A stretch of 64,000 nt of DNA from Zarea fungicola. Taxonomy: Eukaryota; Ascomycota; Sordariomycetes; Hypocreales; Cordycipitaceae. Shown in pieces: positions 15,067 through 26,059 of the stretch. Within the stretch, counting starts at the first letter, position 1. Each line of letters starts with the position of its first letter. A model generated the notes under the pieces. The model was given only the letters and a program-made list of their open reading frames with translations. It ran no database searches and had not been told where the DNA came from. The translations under genes were made by a program, and so were the position numbers. Location of the stretch: contig FWCC01000158.1 in NCBI GenBank assembly GCA_900169235.1, positions 1 to 64,000 on the forward strand, written 5' to 3'.

Positions 15067-18000
15067 TTATTCAAGCAGCATGTCATGCTTGTGCAACACA
15101 CCAAACAGACCCTCAATCTCCTCGCGCACCTTTTGCAAGTCGGCGGCAACCTGCGCCGTGACGAGAATATACGCATACACGAGCGCATAGTCCTTTTCCT
15201 CCACCTCGACATTCAACTGCGCCGGCGTTGCGCCGCTCGGCACCGCCGCCGCCGCTGCCATACCACCACCGTCTCCTTCATCGGCCGCGTCTTTGCCGCC
15301 ACCACGCAGCTGCTGCTGGGCCTCAGAGTGATCCCTCCGAAACTGGTAAATCTTGCCCAGCAGCCGATCCTTGTTGCTCTCAATCGTCGGAATCACATCC
15401 GTCAGCGGGTATTCCAGCATGATGCACGACGCCAGCACCTGCAGCATGTGGCTGATGCGCTGGCACAGCAGCAGCCTCTCCGCGGCCGTAAAGTCCAGTA
15501 GCGCCCGCTCCCCGGCTGACAGCGACACGCGGTGCTCACTGATAAGCCGCATCGCGTAGAAGCTGTCCAGGACATGCTTGGTCGTGTGCAAGATCCGGCT
15601 GTACGTCTTGTTGGGGAAGGGCCCCCGCAGCTCAAATTCAGATTTGGCCGAGGTGCGCAGGGTCTCGAGCTTGAAGGCGTAGCGCTGAAGCGCGGCCTGC
15701 TCCTTGGCGTCCATGTAGTCGCGCGTGCTGTTGCTCTCGACGAGGATGGTGAGCGGGCCGCGCTTCCAGATGAGGCCAAGCTGGAGGTAGAGCACCGCAA
15801 GGCCCTCGCGGAACTTGGTGCGGCCGGAGATGGGCCAAAGGATGCGGCAGAAGAGCATGCCCCAGACGATGCCGAGCGTGACGGCAATGACGCGGTGGTA
15901 GGTAATGTCAAAGATGAGCGGGTGCCGGCCGCCCTCGTCGGCGTCCGAGTCGTCGTCGTCGAGGTTCTGCGAGAGGCTGTAGGCGTACAGGACAATGACG
16001 TTGTATGCCAGGAGGGAGATGCGGCCGAGGGGCCCGTTCTTGACGACGAGGATCATGTAAAAGTTGCCCAGCGCCATGAAGAAGCCCAGGAACGCGAGCA
16101 CGTAGGCGTTGCCTGCGCTCACGAGCCACGCCAGGCAGGCGCCGGCGGCGCCGATAATAGTGCCAATGAAGCGCGAGAGGCCGGTCGTGTTGGAGGCGCC
16201 ACTCGTCATGCCGACGACGACCATGTACGAGAGCAGTCCCCATTCACCGCGCCAGCCCTGGTAGATGGGCCGCGTGGCGGGGATAAAGGCAAACATGGCC
16301 CAGAGGACGGAGCCAATGGCAATCTTGAGACCAAAGAGGACGTCGTCGCGGGAGACAAACCGCATCACGCGCAGCATCATCTGAGAGAAACTCCTAGTCC
16401 AGCTCCCAGACAGCGAGGACGCGTCCCAGTTGAAGTTGTCGCGCTGCTGGACCATGGCCTTCGGGATGCCCTTGGGCAGCGCCGAGCGACGAATGCCGGA
16501 CTGCCTTCTCGTCAGCAGCGGTTCCCTTTCTGGGTCGTCTTCTGCCCGCGGCGCCGCTGCACTTCCCACCATCCAGGCGAAGCGGCGGTGCTGCCAAAAC
16601 TTGAGCCAATTCCAGCTTCGGTCGAACGTTTCCGTCGTGTGTTTGAGGTCTTCAAGCACATCCAGGTACGCATCCAGGGCCTCTGCGACAGCTTGCAAGC
16701 TAAAGGAAAAATGACCACACGCTGCAGCGACTTCCTCGATATCCGCTTGAATGGCTTCGGACCGGGCACGACCAAGCTCGACGCTTCTATAGAGCTCCTG
16801 CAGGGCACTGCTCCGCGCAGAATTGTACAGGCTGAGAGCTTCTCGCAGCGACTCGCGCAACTGATCAGACACTACAACATCGCGCTTTATGTCTTTCCCG
16901 AAAGCTGGTTCGCGCAGAATTTCTGATAATGTATAGGCCAGCGATTTCATAGAGGGCCCAAGCAACGCCATGAAGAGCGCAAAAATGTCCGATGGTACAC
17001 GGAAGATGGGAGTTTGCCCCAGGGATGGATCGGCTCGTGAGCTCGGCTCATCATCCTCCTCAATGACGGAGAGCCGCTCGACGACATCCATGAGGGAAGA
17101 CATCCGGCCCGATGTTTTCGGCGAGAGGAGGCTGCCGTCTGCATTCGCCTGCTGATCCTGGTTCTCGGCCAGTAGGCCCGCCGCCCCTTCTCTCAGAAGC
17201 GTAAACTGCGAATTCAGCGCAGAACGTAGGCCGCCAATGGCCTGGGACACCGAGTCGAGCGACTTGACGAGTCCCTTGTCATAGGTGTAAATTCTCTCCT
17301 GCCCCAGTACATAGTACTCCAACTTGGCCTCCCGCAGCGTCTTGGTCATGAGCCCGTAGGCGGCGGTGTATGCTTTGGAGACGCGGTGGTACTCAGGCGA
17401 CGTGACTTCTTCCTCTGAACCAATGAGGAACCCGCGCGTGACAAAGGACAGCCGATCGCTCAGGGTCGACGACGCTGTGATGATGGATTTGCGCAGCACC
17501 TCGCGCGCGGCCATGGGCCACACCAGCATATTGACGGCCGCGCTGAACGTGATGCCGACGAGGAGCATCTTGAGCACCTGGACGAAGCGGTCGTCGGAAA
17601 AGTACCCGTACTGGATCGAGTCGTCCTTGGTAACCATGGATATAATTGCAATCGACGCCAGCGTCGCGGCGACGTTGACGAGGGGCTGGTCCAGGCGCTG
17701 CTTCACCCACGCGATGAAGCCCAGGCCGCCGCCAATGGCCATGAGCAGGATCATGGCGTGCGCGGGGACCACCGAGTCGAGCTGCTGGCGCGACACGACG
17801 GCGACCGCCATGCTGAGCAGGCAGACGACGTCGGCACACAGGACCGCCGCCACGGCCATGAGGATGGCCTCGAGCATGGACCCCGTCGTGCGCGCCGGGT
17901 GAAAAAAGACGGTCAGCGTCGCGACAATGTGCTTGCCGTCCCGGTCGCCAAAGAAGCGCGAAAGGAACGGCCAGAACGTGGCCAGGCTGCCCAGCAGGTA

Positions 18001-18243
18001 TGCCAGTGTGCACTTGAGGACCTGGTGCCCCTGGTCCGACGACAGCCAGTGCCAGAGCGCCAGCGCCCGGGCGGTGCCGTCCTCAACGGCGGCGGACCAG
18101 CGCTCCTGTATCGTTTCGGCCTGGGCGTAGCGGCTCGCGGCGATGATGCTGCGGGGGTTGTTGACGAAACCCGAGGCGCGGAGGGTGAATTGTTTTCGGG
18201 ATCGTTCGCCGGTGCTGGGGATGATGAACGTGCCATTTCGCAT
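15067..18243 (-). CDS. Bre4-like ER membrane transporter (aromatic acid exporter fold)
   Basis: Single-exon gene of 1,058 residues. It has two membrane blocks: about residues 75-245 (VLKCTLAYLLGSLATFWPFL, then further hydrophobic helices) and about 625-800 (IAIGSVLWAMFAFIPATRPIYQ and following helices). Long soluble segments lie between and after them. This matches the fungal family with an N-terminal putative ER transporter 6-TM domain, a FUSC-like core and a C-terminal domain of unknown function, to which yeast Bre4 (brefeldin A sensitivity) belongs. The start is chosen from the basic MRNGTFIIP context; no other upstream Met fits. The substrate is unknown. Its 3' end faces the polymerase epsilon subunit gene. 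The family call is from recall. Confidence 0.85.
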   Translation of the reverse strand: MRNGTFIIPSTGERSRKQFTLRASGFVNNPRSIIAASRYAQAETIQERWSAAVEDGTARALALWHWLSSDQGHQVLKCTLAYLLGSLATFWPFLSRFFGDRDGKHIVATLTVFFHPARTTGSMLEAILMAVAAVLCADVVCLLSMAVAVVSRQQLDSVVPAHAMILLMAIGGGLGFIAWVKQRLDQPLVNVAATLASIAIISMVTKDDSIQYGYFSDDRFVQVLKMLLVGITFSAAVNMLVWPMAAREVLRKSIITASSTLSDRLSFVTRGFLIGSEEEVTSPEYHRVSKAYTAAYGLMTKTLREAKLEYYVLGQERIYTYDKGLVKSLDSVSQAIGGLRSALNSQFTLLREGAAGLLAENQDQQANADGSLLSPKTSGRMSSLMDVVERLSVIEEDDEPSSRADPSLGQTPIFRVPSDIFALFMALLGPSMKSLAYTLSEILREPAFGKDIKRDVVVSDQLRESLREALSLYNSARSSALQELYRSVELGRARSEAIQADIEEVAAACGHFSFSLQAVAEALDAYLDVLEDLKHTTETFDRSWNWLKFWQHRRFAWMVGSAAAPRAEDDPEREPLLTRRQSGIRRSALPKGIPKAMVQQRDNFNWDASSLSGSWTRSFSQMMLRVMRFVSRDDVLFGLKIAIGSVLWAMFAFIPATRPIYQGWRGEWGLLSYMVVVGMTSGASNTTGLSRFIGTIIGAAGACLAWLVSAGNAYVLAFLGFFMALGNFYMILVVKNGPLGRISLLAYNVIVLYAYSLSQNLDDDDSDADEGGRHPLIFDITYHRVIAVTLGIVWGMLFCRILWPISGRTKFREGLAVLYLQLGLIWKRGPLTILVESNSTRDYMDAKEQAALQRYAFKLETLRTSAKSEFELRGPFPNKTYSRILHTTKHVLDSFYAMRLISEHRVSLSAGERALLDFTAAERLLLCQRISHMLQVLASCIMLEYPLTDVIPTIESNKDRLLGKIYQFRRDHSEAQQQLRGGGKDAADEGDGGGMAAAAAVPSGATPAQLNVEVEEKDYALVYAYILVTAQVAADLQKVREEIEGLFGVLHKHDMLLE

Positions 18244-19328
18244 TTTCTAGCACAAAGTTTTGCGCGTTAGCATCTATAGGTTACGCGAGGCCGACAATGC
18301 AGGGGATCCCCGTCCACTGGCCGAGTACAACGTACAGCTCGTTTCGTTGGGCGTGACGGTGGCCACGCCGCCGAGGCACTTCCTTCAGAGGCCATCGCTG
18401 CGTTGTGCGACGGTTGTGGAGTGATCGGCAACGGTGATCATAATTTTCAAATCCAGCGAGTATTGGCGTTTTATTAGCGAGGCATTTATGTGATTTTCTA
18501 GGCGTAAAGAGATTCTGTTATCCAAAAGCGACAATGGCGGGTTTTGTGGCGAGGGAACAAAGCGCCGCGTCGATATCTTCAGCGAATCCAATAAGGGATG
18601 TTGAAGGGCGTCTGTAAATTGGCAGCAGGCATACACAGACTCTTCCAGGTCTCCAATGTGAACACGAGGCTAGCAATTCCTCTCAGTAAATGATCACTGC
18701 GACATAAAAGTCTCAGATGCGAGAGGGATAAACGGTGCAAGGTGGAATAAACAATGGCGGCGATGACGCCTCAAATCTTTGAGGCTTAAAAGCTTGGGCC
18801 AGCTGCCAACTTTATAGTGGGCTACAGTGGAGTTTGGCGCTGGAACTCAAGACCGTTAGGCCCCGCTACAGTGCAGCTTCTATTCCATATAGGGTGGACG
18901 ATGTGCAGACAACTGGTAGGACGGAAATGGCGTATAAAATGTTGCTGTCAAGTCTATTAACTCATTTTATGGTTTCATTGATAAAAGTTCGGCTCCCTAT
19001 ATGCTGCAGAGTTATCATTAAATCAATTCAACGGCGTGTTGGAAGTTTTGTGAAGTAGACAGTGGTAGGTCATGTCTTTGGTCTGTCCAGTTTCAGGCAC
19101 GCTTTGTATAAATATCTCGCCCGAGTCGGTTGCTCCTCTGACAGTCAATCAAGTTCAAACTTGTGTATTCAACACTGCATATAATGAAAATAGTGCCGCA
19201 GTTGCAACCAATCCACCAGCACCCAAGCTTAACGGTATTACGATTCTTAGTGCAACGAACTCCTTCCCATCCCGTTCAAGCAATCAACTGCCCCCCTTTT
19301 TCGGCTTGTGAAATCTCAGTGATGTAAA
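18244..19328. other. intergenic region, no gene supported
   Basis: About 1.1 kb between the start of the Bre4-like gene and the stop of the Zn2Cys6 regulator. Open frames here are under 85 codons and without recognisable motifs. Confidence 0.5.
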
Positions 19329-21702
19329 TCATCTGAGGTGACTCGAGCGACGCCAGCTTCTAAGCCCCTCTGTGAGCTTTTCCTCGGCCATTGCCGCTGC
19401 GGGATGCGTCACTCCCATTTTTGACAGCAGTAGCCGTGCCTGCGTCACAGTCGAGACCTTGATTTGCGCCTCTGCGGCTTGAGGAACGACGTCAACGGAC
19501 CCTGGAAGTTGAACTGCACCCTGAGGTCGCAGCTGCACAAAGTCCAAGCGCGATCCGCTGTCCTCGACCGCGAGACTAAACAGCCCAGCGGCGCAAACAA
19601 AGTACGGCACCCAGGCCGACACGCGGCGCAGTGTGAAGAGGTCATCGTATGATTGCGCGAGCGATAGAATGGACTGTACGGCCTGTGCGCACATGTCGTG
19701 CGGCCAGAGGTCAGGGATGACTGATTCGTTGCCCACGCAAGGCCGAAAAGCGCACAGCAAGCAAAAGTGATAGTACATACTACGACGCCGTGTTAGCAGT
19801 AGATTTCGCGTCAACTGGACGGCAGAACGAGTATGAGTTCAGGTAGGGCCAACCAAGACTCACTGAACAAAGAGTGTAAACGGTGTCCTGCTTCGGCCGT
19901 GGTCAATGATTTCAAACAAGTCGCGGTACCAGCCTAGGCACTTTGTATATGTTGCCTTTATTTCATCCGAGACCAATCGGTGGAATCCCTGATTCGCAGA
20001 TATAAATTTATACACCCACTCGGTGAGCTGAATCATCTTTACAATAAGGAGCTGATTAGTTGCGGGCTGCGAACTCATCGCTGGATCTGTCGAAGCGTCT
20101 ACTTCTTGGTTAAGGCCGTGGCGTTTGTAGATATGCTATCAATACTCACTTGCGGTGGTTGGCGTTGTGCCAATGCGGTTGTAAGGAAGCTGGTCGAGGA
20201 TGAGGTCCTCTTGCAATGCACCACTGCCTTCGTTGAATAATATTCCAGTTGTCATGTACAGCATGCTAGGTTAATAATTTGATTAGCTGTGACTGAGACT
20301 TGACTATTTTTGACAAGGGATGACGGGGCCATAATATTTTATGGTACAGCAGCTTACCGACGCTGGGATGTTGCGCCGCAGTAGGTAGTCGCCCGGACTT
20401 TGACATAGTCCTCATGGGATGTTTCGTGAGCAGTGTCTCTCAGGCACAGCGCTCGAATACTAGAAGAACACGACTCGGTGAGCTCTCTCGCCTCGTTTTC
20501 ATGCCCGCATCGCAGATGATACAGAGCGAGAATTCCAGTAGCTTGAATATCGGGCAAATCTTGAGATGCTGGTCCATGATCTCGAAGTAGTGCTTCTGCC
20601 CGAAGGAGAAACTGTCTGCTTCCGAACCAACCCGACGGCAAATCATCGGATTCGTCCTCATGATCATTAATAATGCGCATGGACAGCGCAAGAAGCGCGT
20701 ACACCAGCGCGGACGAGCAGAACCGGGGGGAGCCTGCCTCATAGTCGAGCAGGAACTCATCTTTTCGGAGCAACCCGAATACAATGCTGTCCCAGGTGAC
20801 GAGAACGTCAAAGAGATGCCGGATGTAGGCGCGCGTCCATCCTGTATCCGTCCATACATCTGTCTGCGACGCGGAACCAAACGGGTCCAAATGTGCCAGC
20901 GGAAGGGACATATCGGTTGAAGGGCGCCTCGACGACGGCCTTGTGTTGCGCTCCCGAAATGTAGGATGACAGGAGCGCCATGAGAGGAGGTGATCAAAGC
21001 AGGATGGGACACCCGGCGTGGTATTCGTACGTATGGGAGATGCTGGTGGCAGCGCAACGCCGCCTTGCTGCCAATCAGGCCACAATGGCGGGTTGCTATT
21101 GCTGGCGTTGTCCACGGTGGTCAATGGACCGGGTGCCGATTCCGTATTCGGTGTCTTGATGCCATTGATCCAAGCTTGCAAGGTAGTTCGATCTGTCGTT
21201 GAGCTCTGAGCGATTGAAGATTGCTGATGTGTCGTCGAGCTGCTCTGGTCCGCACTCAACAGAGACACGCCTCCGCCTCCTACGCCGCCGCCGCCGCCGC
21301 CACCAGCAGCAGCACCAGCTGCACCAGAGGTTTCCAGCGTTTGCCGAAGCCGGCCAATTTCGGCACGCAAGTCGCCTTTGGACACCCACTGCTTGCGGTT
21401 GTACTCGCACGTCTCATGATTTTGGGCGCATCTTTTGCAGGGCTGCTCGCCGTTGCACTGTAAATAGCGGGGTTCAAATTGGATATCATCAGCAGTGATT
21501 TCAAGAGATTGGAGTAAGTAGAGCAGCGCCTTCATCACAGCCTTGACGGGAATCAGGGTATTTCGAACGATTGAAAAGGGAACAATGACTGTGTTTTTGC
21601 TGCTTTTGTTGCTTTCACTCAGACACACTCAGGTAATCGCACCTTGGATCTTCTTTCGCGACAGCGCTTGCATGCTGTCTTTACCTGTTCACGGTTGGGC
21701 AT
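19329..21702 (-). CDS. Zn2Cys6 transcription factor with fungal-specific middle domain
   Basis: Exons on the minus strand: 21702-21643, 21457-20358, 20265-20150, 20098-19864, 19779-19329; 653 residues. The binuclear zinc cluster is C-X2-C-X6-C-X5-C-X2-C-X6-C (ACKRCRERRSK then CNGEQPCKRC), with a 185-bp intron falling exactly between the second and third cysteines. Next come a short linker and coiled-coil (DLRAEIGRLRQTLE), a poly-Gly stretch, and from about residue 250 the fungal-specific transcription factor region (YIRHLFDVLVTWDSIVFGLL, RIINDHEDE, ARELTESCSSSIRALCLRD). All four introns preserve the frame. Target genes cannot be read from the sequence, and no metabolic cluster flanks it directly, so a local-regulator role is not suggested. 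Confidence 0.88.
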
Positions 21703-21911
21703 AATGGAGCCATGTGAAATCTGTAAGCAATTTCTCTTGATAGATAAAAGTGCAGGTGGGAAGCAAGAAAGGCAGTAAAAGCGAGGGATAACCATGGGTA
21801 TTGGGTAGGGGCCTTGGGATGCCTATCCTTGCTGTGGCCAGGGGTGATCAATGACGACAGAGCCCTCGGTGTTGCAGGTGGTGTGGTTGTCGATCCAGTT
21901 AAATCCTGTGC

Positions 21912-22331
21912 CTACAGCGTGACACGACACACGGAGGGCTGGCCGCTGCTATTGAGCAACCGTAATTGGATACCTGACGACTGGATGACACACAGGGCTT
22001 TCTGGAAAAGCGGCATCTCTGTGGCCTCGGGCTGTCCATTGTAAGCGCCTTGAATGGCGGCATAACGGTTGTGGCTGATGGACAGAAAACTACCGAGTCC
22101 ATCATGTCTTGGAAGGAAACAATAGCTGGCCATGTACATGTGGCAAATTCTGGCAGGATCTCGATTATTAATTCGATGCTCGCGTGAGACTCGATTTATC
22201 GAAATCGACGGTTGTCGACGCCGAAATGTATCATTCTCGCCACCATTCGTAGGGGTTTCTTGAGGAGAAAAAGGATCGCATGAATTGATTTCCAAATCCC
22301 ATGCTACAGCTTGACGCATCACTTCTCCCAC
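21912..22331 (-). other. unexplained open frame of 139 codons
   Basis: An open frame with fairly even amino-acid use (for example HMYMASYCFLPRHDGLG and MPLFQKALCVIQSSGIQLRLL) in the gap between the Zn2Cys6 gene and the HAD gene. I recognise no family, no splice partner is obvious and codon bias is weak. It may be chance, or an eroded exon. Confidence 0.15.
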
Positions 22332-23031
22332 AAGCCACAGTTATACCTTTATTTACTGGTTTTGTCCCGACGGGGCCCAGCCTTGTGGAGCGCTCGGCTC
22401 GGTTATCCGATCACTGCGAGAATTTCAATTAGCGTCCTGTTCTCCTGCAAAGTGAACACATGCATGCAGCTCAGGAAGAACGCAGCAGTTTCATACATTT
22501 TTCTTTTCTTTTTTGGCCCGCAGAGTTGGCCGTCAGCCAACCACTTGCCTTGGAGTGGCAACAATAGTGCTTGTCCAGCGTAATCAGTCATTTTATAGCC
22601 GCCTAAGCAAGTGTCAGCTCAGGCCAAATCTCTAAATAGAGAAACTGTGTTTATTGGGAATTTTATTTATTTATTCAATTTCACAAATTGGCGGCTTGGT
22701 AGGCTGGATGCACAACATTAAGTGATGCGAAACACCAAAGGCGCCCGACAGACAGATTGAGTGGAGCCTATTCCGACCTCGCTGGTTCCGCCTGTGACGA
22801 GCAAATTGCAGGTGTAACAACAGGCAAACATTACACATTACGCCATCGATTATCTATACTGTGCTCAATTACATTGCATCTATTTGCTGCTTTCTGAAAT
22901 TTTGAGCTCTCACCTCAGCTCAAGTGTCACGACGTAAAACCTTGTTTGCTGCTCGCCACAGCCTACGGCATAAAAAGGGCTCACTCCTCAGCAAACATCC
23001 AAGAGAGAGAGAGAGAGAGGCATCCACCTAT
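22332..23031. other. promoter region of the HAD gene with a GA microsatellite
   Basis: A perfect (AG)9 run lies at 23002-23019, about 12 bp before the chosen start codon, so it would be in the 5' leader. No other feature is seen. Confidence 0.5.
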
Positions 23032-23936
23032 ATGCGACGGCTTCTAGCAACAATGGCGACATCCAACGCACCCAGACGTTTTGCGCCGCTCAAGGCTTCA
23101 GAGTCCTCCGATGCACCCAAGCTACGGGGCATTGTCTTTGACATGGACGGTACACTTTGGTAAGTTCCATGGCTGCTGATCTGTCGAGCAGTGATGATAC
23201 CAATCTCCTTGTTCCACAGGACGTAAAGGAAATAATTCAACGCATTTTCAAAATACTGATTTTTATTTTACAAAATTGTAGTGAGCCCCAAAACTACATG
23301 TTTGGTGAAATGCGCGCCGCCCTCAACATCACAAAGGCCGTCGACATCATCGACCACATGAATGCGCTGCCCCCGGCCGAGCAGCCCGCCGCCCACGCCG
23401 CCATCCAGGCCATTGAGCGCGCCGCCATGGCCAAGCAGGCGCCCCAGCCGGGCCTCGACGCCCTCATGGCCTACCTCGACACCAGGCGCGTCCCCAAGGC
23501 CATCTGCACCCGCAACTTCAACGTCCCTGTCGAGCACCTCTTGTCCAAGTTCCTCGCCCACACTACCTTTGCGCCCATCATCACGCGGGACTTTTCGCCG
23601 CCCAAGCCCTCCCCCGCGGGCATCCTGCACATTGCCAAGCAGTGGGCGCTGCTGCGGCCGGTGGGCGACGACCACGGCGCTGCGGAGGGGGAGGAGGCGG
23701 CGGCGGCAGCGGCACTGGCGGAGGAAGGGGATGCTAGCGGCCTCATCATGGTGGGCGATTCGATTGATGACATGACGGCGGGTCGGAGGGCGGGTGCCGC
23801 GACTGTGCTGCTGGTGAATGAGGCAAACCTGCACATTGCCGAGCATGAGCACACGGATCTCGTCATCCGTCGCCTAGATGAACTCGTCGACATTCTGGAA
23901 AATGGTTTCCAGGGACGTGCCATTGAAACACCATAA
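23032..23936 (+). CDS. HAD-superfamily hydrolase (phosphatase-like)
   Basis: Exons: 23032-23159 and 23282-23936; 260 residues, with a 122-bp intron that splits the Cys after the nucleophile motif (FDMDGTL then CEPQNYMF). HAD motifs are complete: DMDGT with the nucleophile and acid/base Asp, CTRN as motif II, a Lys in SPPKPSP as motif III, and VGDSIDDMTAGRRAG as motif IV. DMDGTLCEPQNYMF resembles a small fungal family that includes yeast YOR131C, whose substrate I do not know. A later in-frame Met (MATSNAP, 23053) is an alternative start; the first 7 residues are basic and hydrophobic, so the longer form may have a weak organelle signal. An Ala/Glu-rich insert lies before motif IV. It is convergent with the MEK gene. 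Confidence 0.88.
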
Positions 23937-24363
23937 GGCGACTCTTTGACCGCAGTAATATTTCTACAGCAATTTTCCCCCTTTTGTTTTCTCATAGAGA
24001 ATAGAACCATCATGATAAATTCAAAAAAAAAATGAAGTAACCATGGAACACATCCACGGACTGGCTTTGCATTCTATCTATAACTGCCTTGTGGCTCCAT
24101 CTGAAGAAAAAAACAGGAAAAAGAAAAAAAAAGGCTCAGCACGCTTCATCGTCCCCCATTTTGTTTTCTTTCCAATCGCTCAGTGTTCCTCCAATTGATT
24201 CATAAGGGACATCGTCATGTGTGTGCTGCGCCGTACAATGCTTAGAGGTAAATAAAGGAAAGGTAACTCTGTTTTCGCAGACAAATGACACCCTAACTTC
24301 CCATGCAAAATCCATCAACATGAAATGCAACATATCCATCAAATTCTCCGCAACAAGTCCTTA
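23937..24363. other. convergent 3' region between HAD and MEK genes
   Basis: A/T-rich 3' untranslated sequence of two facing genes, with A-runs at 24024-24033 and 24120-24131. No coding sequence is supported. Confidence 0.5.
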
Positions 24364-26059
24364 TCATACCCCGAAACCAGAGCTTGGGTTCGGTGGCAGA
24401 CCAAACGTTGCCTGTCGTCGGTTTTCCCGACGAGGATCGTCCGGCGTGTTTCGTCGAACTGGAGCCGGCGGGAGGGGTCCCGATGGCGGGGCAGGTCTGA
24501 CGGGAAGGCTAAATGTAGCAGCATTGGCACTAACAGGACCACGCGACTCTGTATAATTGCCAGGGACGTGCCCAGACTCGCTCGCATATCGAGGTCCCAT
24601 GCCGGGGTGGGCAGACACTGGTTGTCTGGAACTGCTGGTGTAGCCGTTCCTCGAAGGCGACCTGTTGGTGCCGTTGGAGTAGTCGCGCGGAGTGACGATG
24701 CCGGCACCGCCAATGGGAATGTCACCAGATGTTGGCGTCGGCGCCTTTCGGTCTTCTGATGCCGTGTGATAGGTGGGAGAGTCGCTTGATCGAAGCAAGT
24801 CTTGCGTCGACGGCGAAAGCTGTGGTGCCAGATGAGATTTGCGGTTATCGCGCTCCATCATACCTACGGCCCATTCACGCAGATCAACTGGTGTTCGCTT
24901 TGCTGCCTGCACAAATGCGTCACGGTCCTAGAGCTAAATTAGTGCCCAGCAAGTAGGTGACGGGGGGGAAGGGGTCATACAAAAAGGTCTTGAGGCGTCG
25001 GGCGCCTCTCAGGTTCCTTGAAAAGACACTTTTGAATCATATCCTCGAGAATGCTAGGGAAAGCATCGCTCTTGGGTAGCTTGGGGGCTGGCTCGTGGAC
25101 AATCTGCTGCAGCAGGTCAAGAATGCCGGCAGGGGCGCAGTCTTCGTCTGAAAGCTGTTCGCTATTACCAAAGGGAAATTTGCCAATAGCAAGCTCCATA
25201 ATGGTAAGACCAAAGCTCCATACATCCGACTTGACGGTGTATCGTTCGCCCTGAATTCTCTCTGGAGCCATGTACGTCGAGGTACCGACAAAGGTGTCGG
25301 CGATGGAGTTGATGAGCTCGCCCGAGACACCAAAATCGCAGAGCTTGATGGACCCTCGCGAGTTGACCAGTATATTTGAAGGTTTAATATCTCGATGCAT
25401 AATATGGTGTTTCGTATAGAGGTAGGTAAGGCCGCCGAGTGTGGCTTCAGCAATCTTTCCAAGGACATCGACTCGAACAGGACCAAAGACTTTGGAGACG
25501 CGGTCCAAAGAGCTGCAGAACAGTCAGACGCCAAACATGGGAAATGGCATAAAAAAAAAGGAAACGTACCCTACGTCCATGTACTCCATGCACATGATGA
25601 CATCGTTGTTGCTGTTCAAGAATGCGCCATAAAAATTGACAATGTAGTCGGAATGGCAGCTGTGCATAATCTGGAGTTCTCGGATGATTTGTTTTCGCAT
25701 CTCTTTCTTCGCATCGACATGAATGACCTGTGGATTTGTGTGAGAGCTGTTTTACCCAAGAAAGCCAGTAGATTTACCTTGCGAGCCATAACGGTGCCGG
25801 TGGTTGAGTGTTTGACTTTGCTCACGGTGCCGCCATTGCCTGAGCCTAGCTCCTTGACAATCTCAAGGTCTTCAGGTCGCAAATCCAACTTGTATTCAAT
25901 ACCAATCTCGAGCTGGCCATCTTTACTAGCTCCATCATAGCCTCCGTCGAGATCTGAGTGGTTTTCGGCCGTTGGAGGCGGTTTAGGGGCAGCCGGTGTA
26001 AGAGCAAGCCCCTTTACGTTTTTGCGCTTCATCGAGCGCGGGGCAAACGGATCGGCCAT
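24364..26059 (-). CDS. ste7: Ste7-type MAP kinase kinase of the pheromone/invasive-growth pathway
   Basis: Dual-specificity kinase that activates the Fus3/Kss1-type MAPK, controlling mating, fusion and host invasion in filamentous ascomycetes. Exons on the minus strand: 26059-25778, 25727-25570, 25512-24981, 24927-24364; 511 residues. The N-terminus (MADPFAPRSMKRKNVKGLAL) matches the conserved, basic MAPK-docking start of Ste7/MST7/MEK-2 proteins. The kinase domain has the glycine loop LGSGNGGTVSKV, the Val-Met-Ala-Arg-Lys region before the first intron, HRDIKPSNILVN, DFGVSGEL, and the activation loop SIADTFVGTSTYMAPERI with the Ser-X3-Thr phosphorylation pair. After the kinase comes a Ser/Pro-rich tail of about 180 residues, longer than in yeast but usual in Pezizomycotina. 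Introns are 50, 57 and 53 bp. It is divergent from SPT6 across a 1.7 kb gap. Confidence 0.95.

Noticed and set aside
15532..16926. 464-codon plus-strand open frame
   Set aside because: It is antisense to the Bre4-like gene, rich in Ala, Arg, Gly and Asp from codon-bias mirroring, with no domain.
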